Shown piece by piece: positions 12,480 through 25,400 of a stretch of DNA of 64,000 bases. The stretch lies in contig NC_082694.2 of NCBI RefSeq assembly GCF_949987515.2, positions 16,175,958 through 16,239,957 on the forward strand. Direction: 5' to 3'. Under the pieces are notes generated by a model. It did not search any database. It was not told where the DNA came from and saw only the letters and a list, made by a program, of their open reading frames with translations. Positions within the stretch are counted from its first letter, which is position 1. Each line of letters opens with the position of its first letter. The stretch is from Delphinus delphis (lineage: Eukaryota > Chordata > Mammalia > Artiodactyla > Delphinidae). The position numbers and the translations under genes are program-made.

Positions 12480-12975
12480 GATGAAAGAAATTTGTACATA
12501 TTGAGGTATGGGGAAGTCATTCTGGTTTACACATCCGTTAACTTGAATTTGTGGCCTATCAGACGTACATTGTACATCTGTTTCAATTATTGAAGAAAAG
12601 GGCACATTGACCAGAAGTAAAGAATGCCCATGTTAAAAATAAAGATTAAATGCTTCCCTTCCTGGGACGCCAATGCTAGTACTTCTTCAATGAAATGACT
12701 CCCTTCCCAGGTGCCAAGGCCATACTGACTCGCTGGGTGTGTTCTGATCTATTTTTTTTTTTTCTGAAATCTTGAAGGAATGTATCCCTGACTTGTTTAA
12801 TGTTCTTTGCTCTGACAAGATATAAAACTGTGCTGAAAGCTATGCTTCTCTGGAGTAGTTCCTCAGAGTTAACTGAGAGGCTGTCTTCTGGGCTATAGTC
12901 CTCAGTTTGACTCAGATAAAACTCCTTTCTATTCCTATTATAGATTGTTTATTGATTATTTCATCAACAAATCTA
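12480..12975 (+). repeat. Solo LTR related to the 52.5-56.6 kb provirus
   Basis: The segment 12855-12945 carries AGTTCCTCAGAGTTAACTGA, GAGAGGCTGTCTTCTGGGCT and ATAGTCCTCAGTTTGACTC followed by AGATAAAACTCC. This is the same arrangement as the R/U5 part of the provirus LTRs on their coding strand. A TATA-like GATATAAAACTG lies at 12820-12831. The left edge is uncertain. Confidence 0.6.
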
Positions 12976-13699
12976 TCTCTACCAAACATGTTATAAATTC
13001 ATTTCTTTATTGTCTATCTCCCACACTAGGAAATGGGAGACCTCATTTGTCTCATTTACCACTGCGTCACCAACGCCAAATGCAATGCCTGATATATAAT
13101 AAGTGCTCAATCAATATTCTTTGAACAAATGCATAAAATTCTTACCCAAAATGGAATAAGCCACTCTGGGGGAGGTGATGAGTTCCCTATCCCTGGAGGC
13201 ATTCAATGAGGAGTGGATAGCCAGGTATGTGGACTGTGATAGAGATGATTCAGACCTTGGGCTTCAGTAGGTTCACAAGTGAGCAAGACTGCTTCTCCCT
13301 AGATGACCTCCCGGGTCCTTCTTGTGCTGTTATTCCAGGTGTGAAACAGCCTCCTTTTGGTTGTCAGCTTTGCCAGCCTGAAAATAGCTGTGTGACTCTC
13401 ACACCAAGGAAGTATGGGAAGGAAAGAAATCAAGATGCGACGTCTCTGTTTTCCATACCATTCAAACACCGTTTCTCTTTGTAGGTCATGGAGTTTAAGG
13501 ACTCCCCAAGATAAAATGGTGAAGAAAGTAAAGTGGGCCTTTGAGGTTCAGCCTCAGTAATGATTGTTCTGCTCTGGAGATGTGTGGATGAACCCCTAAA
13601 TCAAGCCTGGCGGTTGCTGAGGTTGCCCCAGTGGCTAACAGTCCCAGTACAGTCTGGGTGAGGAAGTTATCGTTTCAGTTTTCACCTCTGGTGTTAGAG

Positions 13700-13960
13700 T
13701 AACAGTAATGAGGGCAACTAATATTTTTTTGTGCAGTTGTGGTGTTCCAGGCCCTGAGAGAAGAACTTTATGTATTATCTCACTTAAACTTCACCGAAAC
13801 ACTGTGAAATGGCACTATTTTGATCAACTCTGCTTTACGGGGTAGGCTCTGAGGCGTCGTCAAGGTCACACAGCAGGTAAATTGGCGTGGCTGGAACTTG
13901 AATCCACGTCTGATTCCAAACCCTGAGCTCTCAACCACGGCACCACCCTCACCTGGACCT
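13700..13960 (+). repeat. MIR SINE
   Basis: The segment GTCACACAGCAGGTAAATTG with the flanking TTATCTCACTTAAACTTCAC is the MIR core and 3' region. Confidence 0.7.
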
Positions 13961-14289
13961 TGCAGCAGGGTTTGTACCCTGCAACTTGGATCCAGATGGT
14001 TTATTTGTTTTGTTTGGCCACATTAAACTCAACAAAAAACTTAAGGCAATACTCAAACGTTGGAAGATTTCCAAGTTGAAGATCTAGCAACCCTGGGTCT
14101 ATATTTTCTCATGGCAGCACCATGATTAGCAGCTGACCCCTAGAAATGGGGTATGTCAACTTCACTTTACTGGATTCTCCAACACTCCCTAATGTCTTTG
14201 CAGCATGGAGACCAGTGTCAATTGCCATGTATTATATATGTATGGGTGTTTTACTTATAATAGGTAAATATTTCTTGTTCCCAGGTCTC

Positions 14290-14800
14290 TATCTGTAGAC
14301 ATCAACCTTCAAGATGGCCCCTAACGGTCCTGCCTCTTGTTCTCACTCATGTCCAACCCTCCTCTATTGTACAAGGGTTTGTCTGTGTGACCAATGGCAT
14401 GTGGTAGAGGAGATAGTATGCCATTTCTGAGATTAAGTTATAAAAGATGAATTTCTATTTGGTGCCTGACTTTCTCTCGCTTTCTCTTGTATCTCTCCTT
14501 CTAGGGGAAGCTAGCTGCCATGTTGGGAACAGTCCTAAGGAGATGCCTGCATGGTGAGTTTCTGGTCAACAGTCAGTGAGGAGCTGAAGATTGTCAACTA
14601 GTGAGCTTGGCAGTCGATCCTCTGGCTGCATTTGAGTCTTCAGAAGGCTGCAGCTGTGACGGACAATTCTACTGCAACCTCCTGGGAGGCCCTGAGCTAG
14701 AACCATCCAGCTCAGCCATTCCCAGAAACCGTGATATGATAAATGCTGTTTTATGTTGCTAAGATTTGGAGTAATTTGTTTCTTGGCAATAGAAAAACGA
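14290..14800 (+). repeat. MLT1-like MaLR LTR
   Basis: CTTCAAGATGGCCCCTAACG to GATAAATGCTGTTTTATGTTGC and AGTAATTTGTTTCTTGGCAATAG with TCCAGCTCAGCCATTCCC follows an MLT1-type LTR. Confidence 0.65.
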
Positions 14801-15235
14801 ATTCACTATCAAAAGTGGGAGAACACGTGGATCAAAAGTGCCACGTAGTTAGAAAAAAATTAAGGAAAAGCATATGTGTCTGTGGAAGTAAAGAATATTT
14901 ATATCGTTATGAGACCTGCCACTGTAAGAACTATGACTGATACACGGGAAAAAGAGAGGTGATGACATCTGAATGAACCAGGCCTGTCTCGCTTCTTCAT
15001 ACCATCCGCCTGGCCCCTTCTAGGTCTCTGAGTCTTCCAAACTTGCTCTAAAGCAGTGGTTTTCAAACTGGTTTTGACCTTGATGACTGCCCTCCCATCT
15101 CCCAAGAAGTACATTTCACACGGTGACCCAGGACTCACACGAGCACACACAAATGAAACAAAAGTTTCACCAGAACTGATAACTCTTACTGTGAGTGACG
15201 CCCTCTTTCTCTGTTCTATTCCTTTTCGTTTAAAA

Positions 15236-16150
15236 AATCTTTTTGTTTTGAAATAATTATAGACTCACAGAAAGTTGCAAGGACAGTACACTGAAGTCCT
15301 CTGTGTACTCGAGATAGCAACATCTTACACAACGGTAATCTTGTATCAAACCCAGCAAACTGACATTGGTGCAATTTATAGACCTTTTCCAGATTTCACC
15401 AATTATATGCACTCTTCCCTGTGTGTATGTGTGTGGGTGTGTGTAGTTCTATGCAATTTTATCACGTGTATAGATTTGTACAACCACCCCAGTCCAGATA
15501 CAGACCTATTCTAACACCCTAAAGGGAATCTCTGGTGCTACTTACTCTTATAATCTCATCTACCAGCACACCACCCCCACCTATAACCCCTGGCAACCAC
15601 TGATCTGTTCTCCATCTGCAAAATTTTGTCTTTTGAGGTTGGCTTTTTCCACTCATCGTGATGACCCTGAGATCCATGCAAGTTGTTGAATGTACCAGTG
15701 GTTCGTTCATTTTTATGTCTTGAGTGGTATTGCCTGGTATGAATGTATCACCTATTGAAGGTCATTTTGACTGTTTCCTGTTTTTAGCTATTAAAAATAA
15801 CGCAGCTATGAACATTTGTGTACATTTTTTGGTACGTGTGGACATAAATTTTCATTTCTCTGGGATAAATGTCCCGGGGTGTGACTGCTGGGTCATGTGG
15901 TAAGTATATGCTTAGTTTTGTAGGAGACTTCCAAACAACTTTTCAGAGTGGCTGCACCATTTTACAGTCCCACTACCAATATATAAGAGATCAAGTTTCT
16001 CAGCATCCTCACCAGTATTTGGTATTGTCACTATTTTTAATTTTAGCTGTTCTAATAGGCATGGAATTATATCTCATCAGGGTTTTAATTTACATTTCCC
16101 TCGTGGCTCGTGGGGTTGAACTATCCCTTTACACTTTATCATTTCATTAA
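15236..16150 (-). mobile_element. Old L1 3' region
   Basis: Degraded L1M-like sequence on the reverse strand: ACAGAAAGTTGCAAGGACAG, ATTTCTCTGGGATAAATGTC and GTGACTGCTGGGTCATGTGG. There are many substitutions and no open frame of note. Confidence 0.75.
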
Positions 16151-17159
16151 AATTACTAGTTGGGACCTGCCAATTTGATTTTATCACCCACTAGTTCGTC
16201 ATGGCCAGCAGTTCAAACACTGCTGAAGTGGGATTATTCAATCATTGGCTTAGCATCTATTATTCAGAGATCATCCCCTTAACTTCTAACTTCTCCTTTC
16301 ACTTCCACAACACATGCTTCTGCAATTTTATGTGTAATCCAGTTATCCTCTGGGGTCTCATGAAGACATCCTCTTTGATGCTTTCCCATGGTTTCTCTGA
16401 ATTTTCAGGAATATTCTGCTCTTACAGTTACTTCCAGTCTCTCTGAATTTTTGGTCCACGCTGATGCATCTCCAAACATGGACAGCCCTTGGCCTTGATT
16501 TCCTTTTTTTGAAGCAACTATGACTATAAGGCTGGTGTGTGCAGCATTCCTTTTACCAGAGTTTTGTGGGTTAAGGGGAGGGGAAAAATCTATATTTTTT
16601 ATGACACATCCTTGATCCTAAAAGCCCTCTGGGTGCCTTGGGAGATCCCCCACTCTGTGCTTTTCCTAGGTAGCCCCAAATTCCCACTTTCTCACTATGT
16701 CCTCTTTTCCATTTTCTGATTCCCTCCTTCTTCTCTCCATTCTTCCCTTTGAGAAATACCAACTCCCCTCTTTCTCTCCAGCAGAACAGTGTACTTGTTC
16801 TCTGCTACCTTGGTTTTTGCTGAAAGGAGATTTCTGGGCCTTTCTCTGTACCACAAGCAACTGATGGAGATATTCCTCTGAAGCTGGTTCCCTTCCTCAG
16901 TGGACTTTCAGTGTTAGCTGTTAAGATACCACTACTTGTGTCTTTTGACAGGATAGCCTGTTTTCTGTGTTTTCCTTTCATTTAAATGTTAAAGAATTAT
17001 TTTTTTCCCCGAATGAATATCATCCCCCATCCCTGCTTGTATATATCTCAGTGGAAAGCCCCGAGGTCCTGGATTTTGCCTGGCCCTGATCTGTATGTGA
17101 AATCTGCTCTCTGCACCAGTACTTGCCAATGTGCTTCAGTCCTTTATTTTCTACTCCAG

Positions 17160-17524
17160 TTGGCTCAGTCTGTTGGGGCTGCTGTAACAGAATATTATAG
17201 ACTGAGTGGCTTATAGACAGCATAAATTTATCTCTCACTGTTCTGGAGGCTGGGAAGTCCAAGGTCAAGGCGCTGGCAGGTTCGATGTCTGGTCAGGACG
17301 TGCAGCCTGTTTCATTGACAGCCGTCTTCTCACTGTCCTCACATAGCAGAAGGGGCAAGGCGGTTCTGCAGAGTCTCTTTTATAAGGCACTAATTCCATT
17401 CATGAGGACTCTACTCTCATGACCTAAGCACCTCCCAAAGTCCTCACCTCCTAATATCATCACATTGGGGGTTAGGATTTCAGCATATGAGTTTCGGAGG
17501 GACACAAACATTCAGTCTATAGCA
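17160..17524 (-). repeat. MLT1/MST-like MaLR LTR
   Basis: Reverse orientation: it begins CAGTCTGTTGGGGCTGCTGT and ends TTCAGTCTATAGCA. In between come CTGTTCTGGAGGCTGGGAAG and AGTCCTCACCTCCTAATATC. Confidence 0.75.
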
Positions 17525-17705
17525 CCAGTGCTCTTAGTTGATAAAATTCTTTGAAAAGTCATTCTGATACAAGATGCATCTACCTAAAAACAAAGGAGGT
17601 TGTTCCTAAGGTTGTGAAATTTCAACCTCTGTGGCACGGTATTAGCCAGTGAAGAGGTAGGGGGCATACCTGGGATTAGGAAATGAAGAATAAAAGGACT
17701 ATAGA

Positions 17706-17927
17706 GGGCTTCCCTGGTGGCGCAGTGGTTGAGAGTCCGCCTGCCGATGCAGGGGACACGGGTTCGTGCTCCGGTCCGGGAAGATCCCACATGCCGCGGA
17801 GCGGCTGGGCCCGTGAGCCATGGCCGCTGAGCCTGTGCGTCCGGAGCCTGTGCTCCGCAACGGCAGAGGCCACAACAGTGAGAGGCCCGCGTACCGCAAA
17901 AAAAACCAAAAACCAAAACCAAACAAC
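17706..17927 (+). repeat. CHR-1 SINE
   Basis: It starts GGCTTCCCTGGTGGCGCAG and ends in a tail of AAAACC units. The target duplication AAAAGGACTATAG is at 17692-17704 and 17928-17940. Confidence 0.93.
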
Positions 17928-17959
17928 AAAAGGACTATAGAAAAAATGAGGACATAGAT

Positions 17960-18017
17960 TCTTTTATTTATTTTTTTTAAATCGATGGATAGTTGATTTA
18001 CAGTGTTGTGTTAATTG
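17960..18017 (-). mobile_element. Minimal L1 3' end (about 55 bases)
   Basis: TTTATTTATTTTTTTTAAAT followed by GTTGATTTACAGTGTTGTGT matches the last bases of an L1 3' end. GGACATAGATTCTT and GGACATGAATTCTT form an imperfect target duplication. Confidence 0.7.
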
Positions 18018-18599
18018 GGACATGAATTCTTACTTCTTCATTTACTCCACCAAGATTTTTCTGAGCGCCTATGCTATGTCCTGTGAGTGACACAGAGATG
18101 AATAAGCTGTGGTTCTTGTCCTCGGGGATCATATAGTCTGGTGGAGGACACAGACCTGAAAAATCAACCTAAAATATCGGCTAAATGAAATAAGGGCAAC
18201 GAGAGAGGAAAGACCACAGACATCACGGAAGAGGGATGAGCCTCCCTGTTGGGCTCTGTCAGATTTCCTAGAACCCATGAAAAATACATGACTCCTGTTT
18301 TAAGCCACTAAGCTTTTGGGCTGGATTTGTTACGGAGTAACTGGGACATACCGTGAAAAATCTCTCTCCCACCTCCAAGCCCCAGACCTCCCATTTCCTT
18401 CCCTGGAAGCCATCACTATTGTCAGTTTCTTGTGGAGATAAAAGCATATATGTACACATACCTACTCTTTTATTTTCACAAATGATAGTATATTGCTACA
18501 CTCTCTGCACTTTACTTTTTTCCCTTACTCTGTCTTAGAGGTTGTATCATGCCAGTGCAAATACTGAACATTTAATTCTGAGAGTGAAATTTACATACA

Positions 18600-18790
18600 A
18601 CTTCTATGTGTTTATCACTGTTCTAAGCACTTTACACATATTGACTCTGAGTCCTATGAGCAAAGTACTAGTAATTCCCCGTTTACAGATGAAGAAACTG
18701 AGGCACAGGGAGGTTAAATAAATCAAGGTCACACAGCTAGTAAGTGCTAGAGCCAGGATCTGAATCCTAGCCTTTTGCTTCCAAGTCCAC
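18600..18790 (+). repeat. MIR SINE
   Basis: AAGCACTTTACACATATTGA, GATGAAGAAACTGAGGCACA and GGTCACACAGCTAGTAAGTG are clear MIR core matches. Confidence 0.85.
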
Positions 18791-19394
18791 TATTTTTAAT
18801 TTTTCTTATTAAAGGCCGTATAAGATTCTATTATATGGGTGAATCATACAGTAATTTATACACATTGATTCACATTTATATTGTTTCAGCGGTTTGCTAC
18901 TGCAAACTACTATCCCTAATGTTTACAGATCCCAGGGCAAGAGTATAAATGGAGACTCACATACCAAGTGTCTAAATATTTAAGTTATAAAGCAAACTAA
19001 CATACTGTTAAATAAAATATATTTTATCCTCCTGCATAACAGATTCAATTTCATGATGTAATTTTAAAAATGTGACAAGTGATGGTTTTTGTATGAGTGA
19101 AAGTGGGCAAAATCTCGCAGATAATTGAATTTGCTAAGTCTTATGCAGGTCTGGGTGTTCTATTGATGGTCTGGGAATGTTTAAAAGAAGAATACAATTA
19201 AGACATACTAATAAAAACATTTCTAATACATTATTAGAAATTTATTCCACAATTTTTTTCCTGCTCTCACTTAAGCATAATTAGTGACTGTGTGGTTAAC
19301 AAGATTTTTACATAACTTGTGTTCTATAGATGGTAATGACCTAAACAAAAATTAAAACGTAATTGTATTCAAAGTGTACAAAATTTAAACATAC

Positions 19395-20030
19395 AGGCGA
19401 TTTCCATTATTCAGGGTAGTTTTGTACTATAAAGTCGCCACCAATGCTGAATTAGTGAATATCAAACCCTTGCTCCAAGAAATAGAGTTAGGTTCCTGTA
19501 AGCCTATGGTCAGAACATTTTCATCAGCTGATCAACACATAAGCTATTTTTGTGTGTGTTTCTGTTGAAAGACAACTTATTTAGTATATATTGTTGATTC
19601 ATTCACATTGAATGCACACAACCAACAGCATAAAATGCCTGGACAAAGCTTATGTAAAAAGTGCATTTTTCTCTGTAAGGAACATCACAGCTTTCTTACA
19701 CTCAGGAACAGTAGTGCTGCACTTCAGCACTCTGGTCCGGCCATTTTAAACAGTGAAATCACCAACAAAAATGAGAAAAACAAGGTACTAAGTAGACTGG
19801 AAAAAAGGACACATTTATAGTATAAGAGCAGAAATAAGGAGGCAGAGTGTTGCCTTGTTTGGCTTCCGCTGGGAAGGTGTGTGTCGGGGGCTCAAATACT
19901 CCAGCACTCTGTGCATGTCTTCATATGACTACAAAATTGCTGTGAGCTTGATTTGGGGGTTAAAAATAAACTTTAGCAAGTAGGTAATTCTCAACTATGG
20001 TATCCATGAATAACGAGGATCCACTTTATT
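19395..20030. mobile_element. Probable non-autonomous DNA transposon
   Basis: The left edge GGCGATTTCCATTATTCAGG and the right edge CCATGAATAACGAGGATCCAC resemble imperfect inverted ends, as in Tigger-derived MITEs. No transposase is visible. Confidence 0.5.
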
Positions 20031-21294
20031 TTCATCAAAAAATGTGAATGCAATTAGGTAAAAAACAGAAAAATTAAATTTCATATATGTTTTAAACAGG
20101 ATATTTTCTTCTAAAATAGTAAAATTATCTAGTATTCTAAGGCAAAATACAAATCATTTTTAATAAATTTCAAAATTATAAATCATTTAAAAAATTAAAA
20201 TTTTTGTAGGTGTAATTGAATTCAATGAATAATTTTATAAAAACTAAACTATTTGTAGTTCTGGCATTCAGCATCCATCTCGTGGCCAATGGAAAGAACC
20301 TGTATTTTGCTTCATAAGTCCAGACCTACACATACACAAATTAAAGAATAATATGAGCCGTTTACTATTGCAAAATATTCCTTAGCTGCATATGCAACTG
20401 TTGGGAATACTGTGTTAATTTGTGAGCGATTCCTGCAGCTGCAGGAATTCCTGTGCTAATTTTTGGAGGCACAGACTGGAACAGGAAAAGAAGCAAGAAA
20501 ATGGGCACTTGGTACTCCTGGGAATCATCATTAAGCAAGAATCTATGAGAGAAAAAGTTTGAGTGACAGAAGAGCTTGGGTAAATGTCTCTATCACTCCA
20601 ATCATCCCCAAACACAGAAGCACATCATTTTTGGTGCTGTCAGCAGCACAGCCCACAAAGCTCCCTGACACTGAGGCGCGGTCACCCTTTGCTTCCGGGA
20701 CACAGAGCAGAGGAAGCCTGTGCTCAAAGTTTGCATGGTGTTTGTGTGTGGAGGGGAGTCCACTAAAATGCCAGGTCCCCTCGCCTGGGTCTGCTGCAAG
20801 GGACCACCACAAACAATGATGCAAATGAATTAAAGCAAACAAAACCTGGGCAAGCGTCTGTGTAGGATAAATTCTCTCTGCTTTTTGAATCAATTTTGTA
20901 GTTGTCACAATTTTCATTCATTTCTAACTCCTTTTTAATTTGCATAATTTCTAGAAAACTGCCCCCTTCTGCATACTGTATTTTTTTATCCTCCTCCTTA
21001 AAGAATATGTGAAATTTCTATTTTCTTTTTAGTTAATTTGCTCATTTGAAAATTCATATTCTTTTTCTGTCTCTTTTATGTAATGTGTTACTCTTTGGCT
21101 TGGAGCCAAATTTCTAAGCTTCCTCCCGATGAAGCCTTATGAAAAGCCAATTACAAGCTTTACTGGGAAAGGAGTAATAATTTATAACAGGCAAGGAGAA
21201 AAAAGGTTTTTCTGTACCTCCAGAAAGGAATGTGGTAAATGTGTGCTTTCAGGCAAACCCCTCTTTTCTGATGAAGGTGTAGATATATTTATGA

Positions 21295-21425
21295 AGCACC
21301 TCAGACAGCACCTCAGGACTCAGGAGACCTGGGTCCAAGTGCTGGTACCATTATGTACTAGCCCTGGGTCCTTGGACGGTCACTTCATTCTCTGAGCTTC
21401 AATTTCCTCATCTAAAAAATGAAGA
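21295..21425 (+). repeat. MIR SINE
   Basis: GACTCAGGAGACCTGGGTCC, GGACGGTCACTTCATTCTCTG and CAATTTCCTCATCTAAAAAATG follow the MIR pattern. Confidence 0.75.
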
Positions 21426-21821
21426 TAGTAATTGAGCTCTCATGATCAACTATCTGAAAGAATTTTGTAGGTGAGAAGTATTATATGAAGGGGAGTGGTT
21501 CAACTACTTTGGTTCATTTTGATAATTTTCCTGCACTATGCTAATTACTTCTCTGGAGTATTGTCTGAGCTAGTCTCAGTATTGTTCTATTTTTGCATTC
21601 CATTGTTGCCCAATAAATGCTCCCAAGCTGAATATGAATTCTTCAAAAGAGGTTTCTGGACAGGTTAAAGGGACAGGGTCATTTGGGGCATAGTGGTGAT
21701 TGGTGGAAAAAACTGTCAGAGTCCTGAAGTTAAAATCAGATGATATCTGGGATTGATTGGAAAATGTTTGCCAGGAAGTTAGGGGAGGTTTCTAGATACA
21801 GAAGTGGGAGGGGAGCCACCT

Positions 21822-22232
21822 ACTTTATTACCATTTGTATTTACATAACAAAATACCACAGACTGTGGCTTAAACAACAAAAATCAATTTTCTCACAGTT
21901 GTGTACACTAGAAGTCCAAAACCAAGGTGTGGGTAGGTTTGGCTTCCTCTGAGGCCTCTCTCCTTGGCTTGTAGATGGCTGCCTTCTCACCGTGTCCTCA
22001 CATGGTCGTCCTCTGTGCACGCACATCCCCGATGTCCCTCTGTGTGTCCATATTCCTTCTTCTTATAAGGACACCAGTCAGACTGAATTTGAGCCCCACC
22101 CTAATAACCTCATTTTAATTTAATCATCTCTTTCAAAGCCTTATATCCAGATACAGTTATATTCTGAGGTACTGGGGGTTAGGACTTCAACCTATGACTT
22201 TGGGGAGGAGACACATTCAGCAGATAACACCC
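21822..22232 (-). repeat. MLT1/MST-like MaLR LTR
   Basis: Landmarks are ACCACAGACTGTGGCTTAAAC, TCTCCTTGGCTTGTAGATGG, GTGTCCTCACATGG and the end ACACATTCAGCAGATAACA. Confidence 0.78.
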
Positions 22233-22893
22233 ACCAACATTTAAATCACATGTCAGTACAGGTGCCAAGTTTGGTCCAGGACAGGAACTCTGACTCCTAG
22301 CTCTCTTGTGAACTGATGCAAACATACGAACTTTTGTCCCCAAAGCATGGGCCAATACATGTTGTAACCGGTTGAGTAAACCAGGGAACCTTTACCTGGG
22401 AATCTGAGTTTCACTTGCCATGGCTCATTCTTTCATTTGCTCCTGTATTTATTCAATAAGCATTTCCTGGTGCTGGGCAGGGACTGGGCAGCAGAACAGG
22501 TGCAGGATTTTCCAAGGCATCTTGACCTCTAACCTTGAGATGTTCATGGTCTGTAATGGGAAACAGACTCGTAAATAAATAGATATGATGATGTGTGATG
22601 GATATAACAGGACGAATCTACACCAGATTCAGTGATGACGTGGGCTGGTCCACATGGCTGTGGACACTTGAGCTGAGTCTTAAGGCATGTGTAATGCCAC
22701 TAATAATAGTAGCTGATATTTATGCAATCTTTTCTATGTGGCTAGTTTGGTGCTATATGTTTTAATTGTGTTATCTCAATAATAATGATCTCAACCACAA
22801 CTACTACTGGGTTGTTGAGCCCTTATGACATCCTTGGGAGGGAGTATTATTACCCTCATTTTACTAATGAGGAAACAAAGACCTAGGGAGCTT

Positions 22894-23308
22894 GTTATGG
22901 ACTGAATGTTTGTGTCCCCTCCAAAATACGTATGTTGAATCCCTAATACCCAATACATTGGTATTAGGAAGTGGGGCCTTTGGGAGGTAATTAGGTTTAG
23001 ATGAGGCCATGAGGGTGGAGCTCTCATGATGGGATTAGTGCTCTAATCTAAGAAGGGGAAGAGACATGGGAGCTCTCTCTCTCTCTCTCCCCCGCCCCCG
23101 CATGTGCACAGAGGAAAGGCCATGTGTGCACCAGTGAGAAAGTGGCTGTCTGCAAGCCAGGAAGAGGGCCCTCACCAAGAGCTGAAACTGCTGACATCTT
23201 GATTCTGAATTTCTCAGCTTCCAGAACAGTGGGAGGTAAGTGTCTTTTGTTTAAGCCACCCAGTCTATCATGTTTTGTTATGGCAGCCCAAGCTGACTAA
23301 GATAGAAC
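22894..23308 (+). repeat. MLT1/MST-like MaLR LTR
   Basis: A complete-looking plus-strand LTR from TGTTATGGACTGAATGTTTG to CAAGCTGACTAAGATAGA, with TGGGAGGTAATTAGGTTTAG and TTGTTTAAGCCACCCAGTCT. A (CT)n run lies at 23071-23089. Confidence 0.82.
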
Positions 23309-25284
23309 CGAAGGAACTTGCCCGGGGTCTCATGGTCCTGAGTGGAAGAGCAGTGATTTGAAGCTATGTTGGTATAAATCTCAACAGAATTGAGGCAGGG
23401 AGGAGCAAGGAAAGATGCAAAGAGGGATGGAGGAGGCTGTCCAGGTAAGACATCATGAGGGTCAGACTCACAGAGTGGAGGTGGGGATAAAAAACCTGGA
23501 GAATTTGAGACTTAATCATCGCAGAAAATAAGCAGTAGTGGATGTGATGTAGTGGGTGACAGAGAGAGGTCTCCAGCTGGTTTGGGTGATGTAGTGGCAT
23601 TAATAGAAATAACTAAAGCTATGTGCTAGGTTCTGTGCTAAATGTCCCTCCCTGTGTATCCAGAGCCTCACCCAGCTTGATTATTTTTTCATAGCATTTA
23701 CCGTACCACCTGACTATGTATGTACATATTGAATATATATATATATTCAATAAATAGCCAGGACTATAACCTAGTCAAGTTGACACATCAAAAAAACCAT
23801 CACAGAAGTCAGGCAGCCTGGTCTTAGAGAACACCTAGTTCCCTGTGACCTGCAGGACCCGCTGGCCCGAGTGTAAGAGGTCCAAGAACGCCCCAGGGCC
23901 TCCGTGAGAAATATGGAAGTTCCCTGAGGGACTGGCTGATAAGTTTGCAGAGGTGAGGGTGTCACCACAGCAGGGGTGAACTGGCCCTGTGAAGAAGGCC
24001 CTAGGGAAGGCTGCCCAAGCCAGAGATTTAAGAAAAGTGGCAGTCAGATGTCAGGTAACCTGCAAAATCAGGTCAGCCAGGAAAACAGGCTCTGAGTTAC
24101 ACCAGCGTCAGATGCTTCAGTGACAGGTGAACTTCTGAGCCTTGGACCTCCTTGGGGAAAAGGAAAAGAGAAGGAACGATCCCAGACTGAGCATTTCTCC
24201 CCGGGGTGGTGGGGGAGAGTTGAATGAAGCCCTAGGAGACTCTGCTTTGAGCAGGAAGAGACCGAATCACATTTAATTGTCTCACCCACTCCCCGTATGC
24301 CGGAGTGGGCTCCCAAGAACTCCCAGAGAAATAGAGCAAGCTGCGTCCCCCCCGCCCCCCAAATATGGGTCGCATATTGCCCAGACACGTATGATGTAAA
24401 AGTCTCTCCCATATGCTTTGTCCTTCTCCTGTCCTGATATCTGTATGTTTTCTATGAATGGGGTGTAGTAGTTATCACAGCCCCAATATGATGACTTTCT
24501 GGGTGACTGCATTAATAATGATTTTTAGAGAAAGGTAGTGTTGCTTGTTGGGTTTCCAGGGAAGCAGACTCCGAGATGGTTTAATGTGCAGGATGTTTCT
24601 TAAGGAGTGCCCTAGGATGACCTCCTGTCAAAGGGGAGGAAAGAAGTGAGATTGGGCAGAGGGAAAAGTCAAGCTGTGACAGTCTCAGTCCTCTTGACAC
24701 CCCAATTGGCCTCTGGAGCTAGAGTTGTCCCAAGATGGGCTGAGACGGCCATTGGAGGTGCTCAGACAATACTGAAGGACCTGACCTCTGTCTGATGACA
24801 GTGCTCTCAGCCAGCTAGGGCAGCAAGCCCTCCCTTGAAGGGGCATCTGGGCTGTGCCTCACAGTGTCCATCCCAGGGGACTTAGGGTAAGAATGTCTTA
24901 GGGTTGGAACTTGACTGCTGCCAGCAGCCCCCCAGGAACTCTGAGTTCCACCCCCCCCAGCCCCTTCAGCTTTCATGACCCCTCTGGTTCCCCTGTGGGT
25001 CTGTCTGCTTTCTCCTGGGTACCACCTGGATCACCCTCACCTTTTTCTTCTGACCAAGTTCTGAAGGAGCTACTCGCATTGGCTTAGGTCTGGGATTCCC
25101 AAACTCTTCTGTGGAACACTGGCTCTAGAGATGTTCATATGATCTTCAGAAGCTGGGTGATAGGTACACACGGGTTCATACTCTTCCCCCTTCTTTTGTG
25201 TATGTTTAAAAAAAATCTTAATAATAATAATATAAACAAATATATCTCCTTCTTAAAGAAAATGTGAGCTGGTAATGAGAGGAG

Positions 25285-25400
25285 GTACAGTGAAGCAGGT
25301 GAAAGTTTGGATTCTGAAGTTAGAGTATGTGACTTTGAATCTGACATCTACTAGATGCAGTGACTTGGGCAAGGGACTTAACCTCTCTATGCTGTGCTCT
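25285..25400 (+). repeat. MIR SINE
   Basis: GAAAGTTTGGATTCTGAAGT and GTGACTTGGGCAAGGGACTTAACCTCTCT-like sequence near 25360 match the MIR 5' half. Confidence 0.7.

Noticed and set aside
17706..17780. Possible tRNA gene
   Set aside because: The tRNA-like head belongs to a CHR SINE, as in all similar copies. It is a SINE internal promoter, not a tRNA gene.
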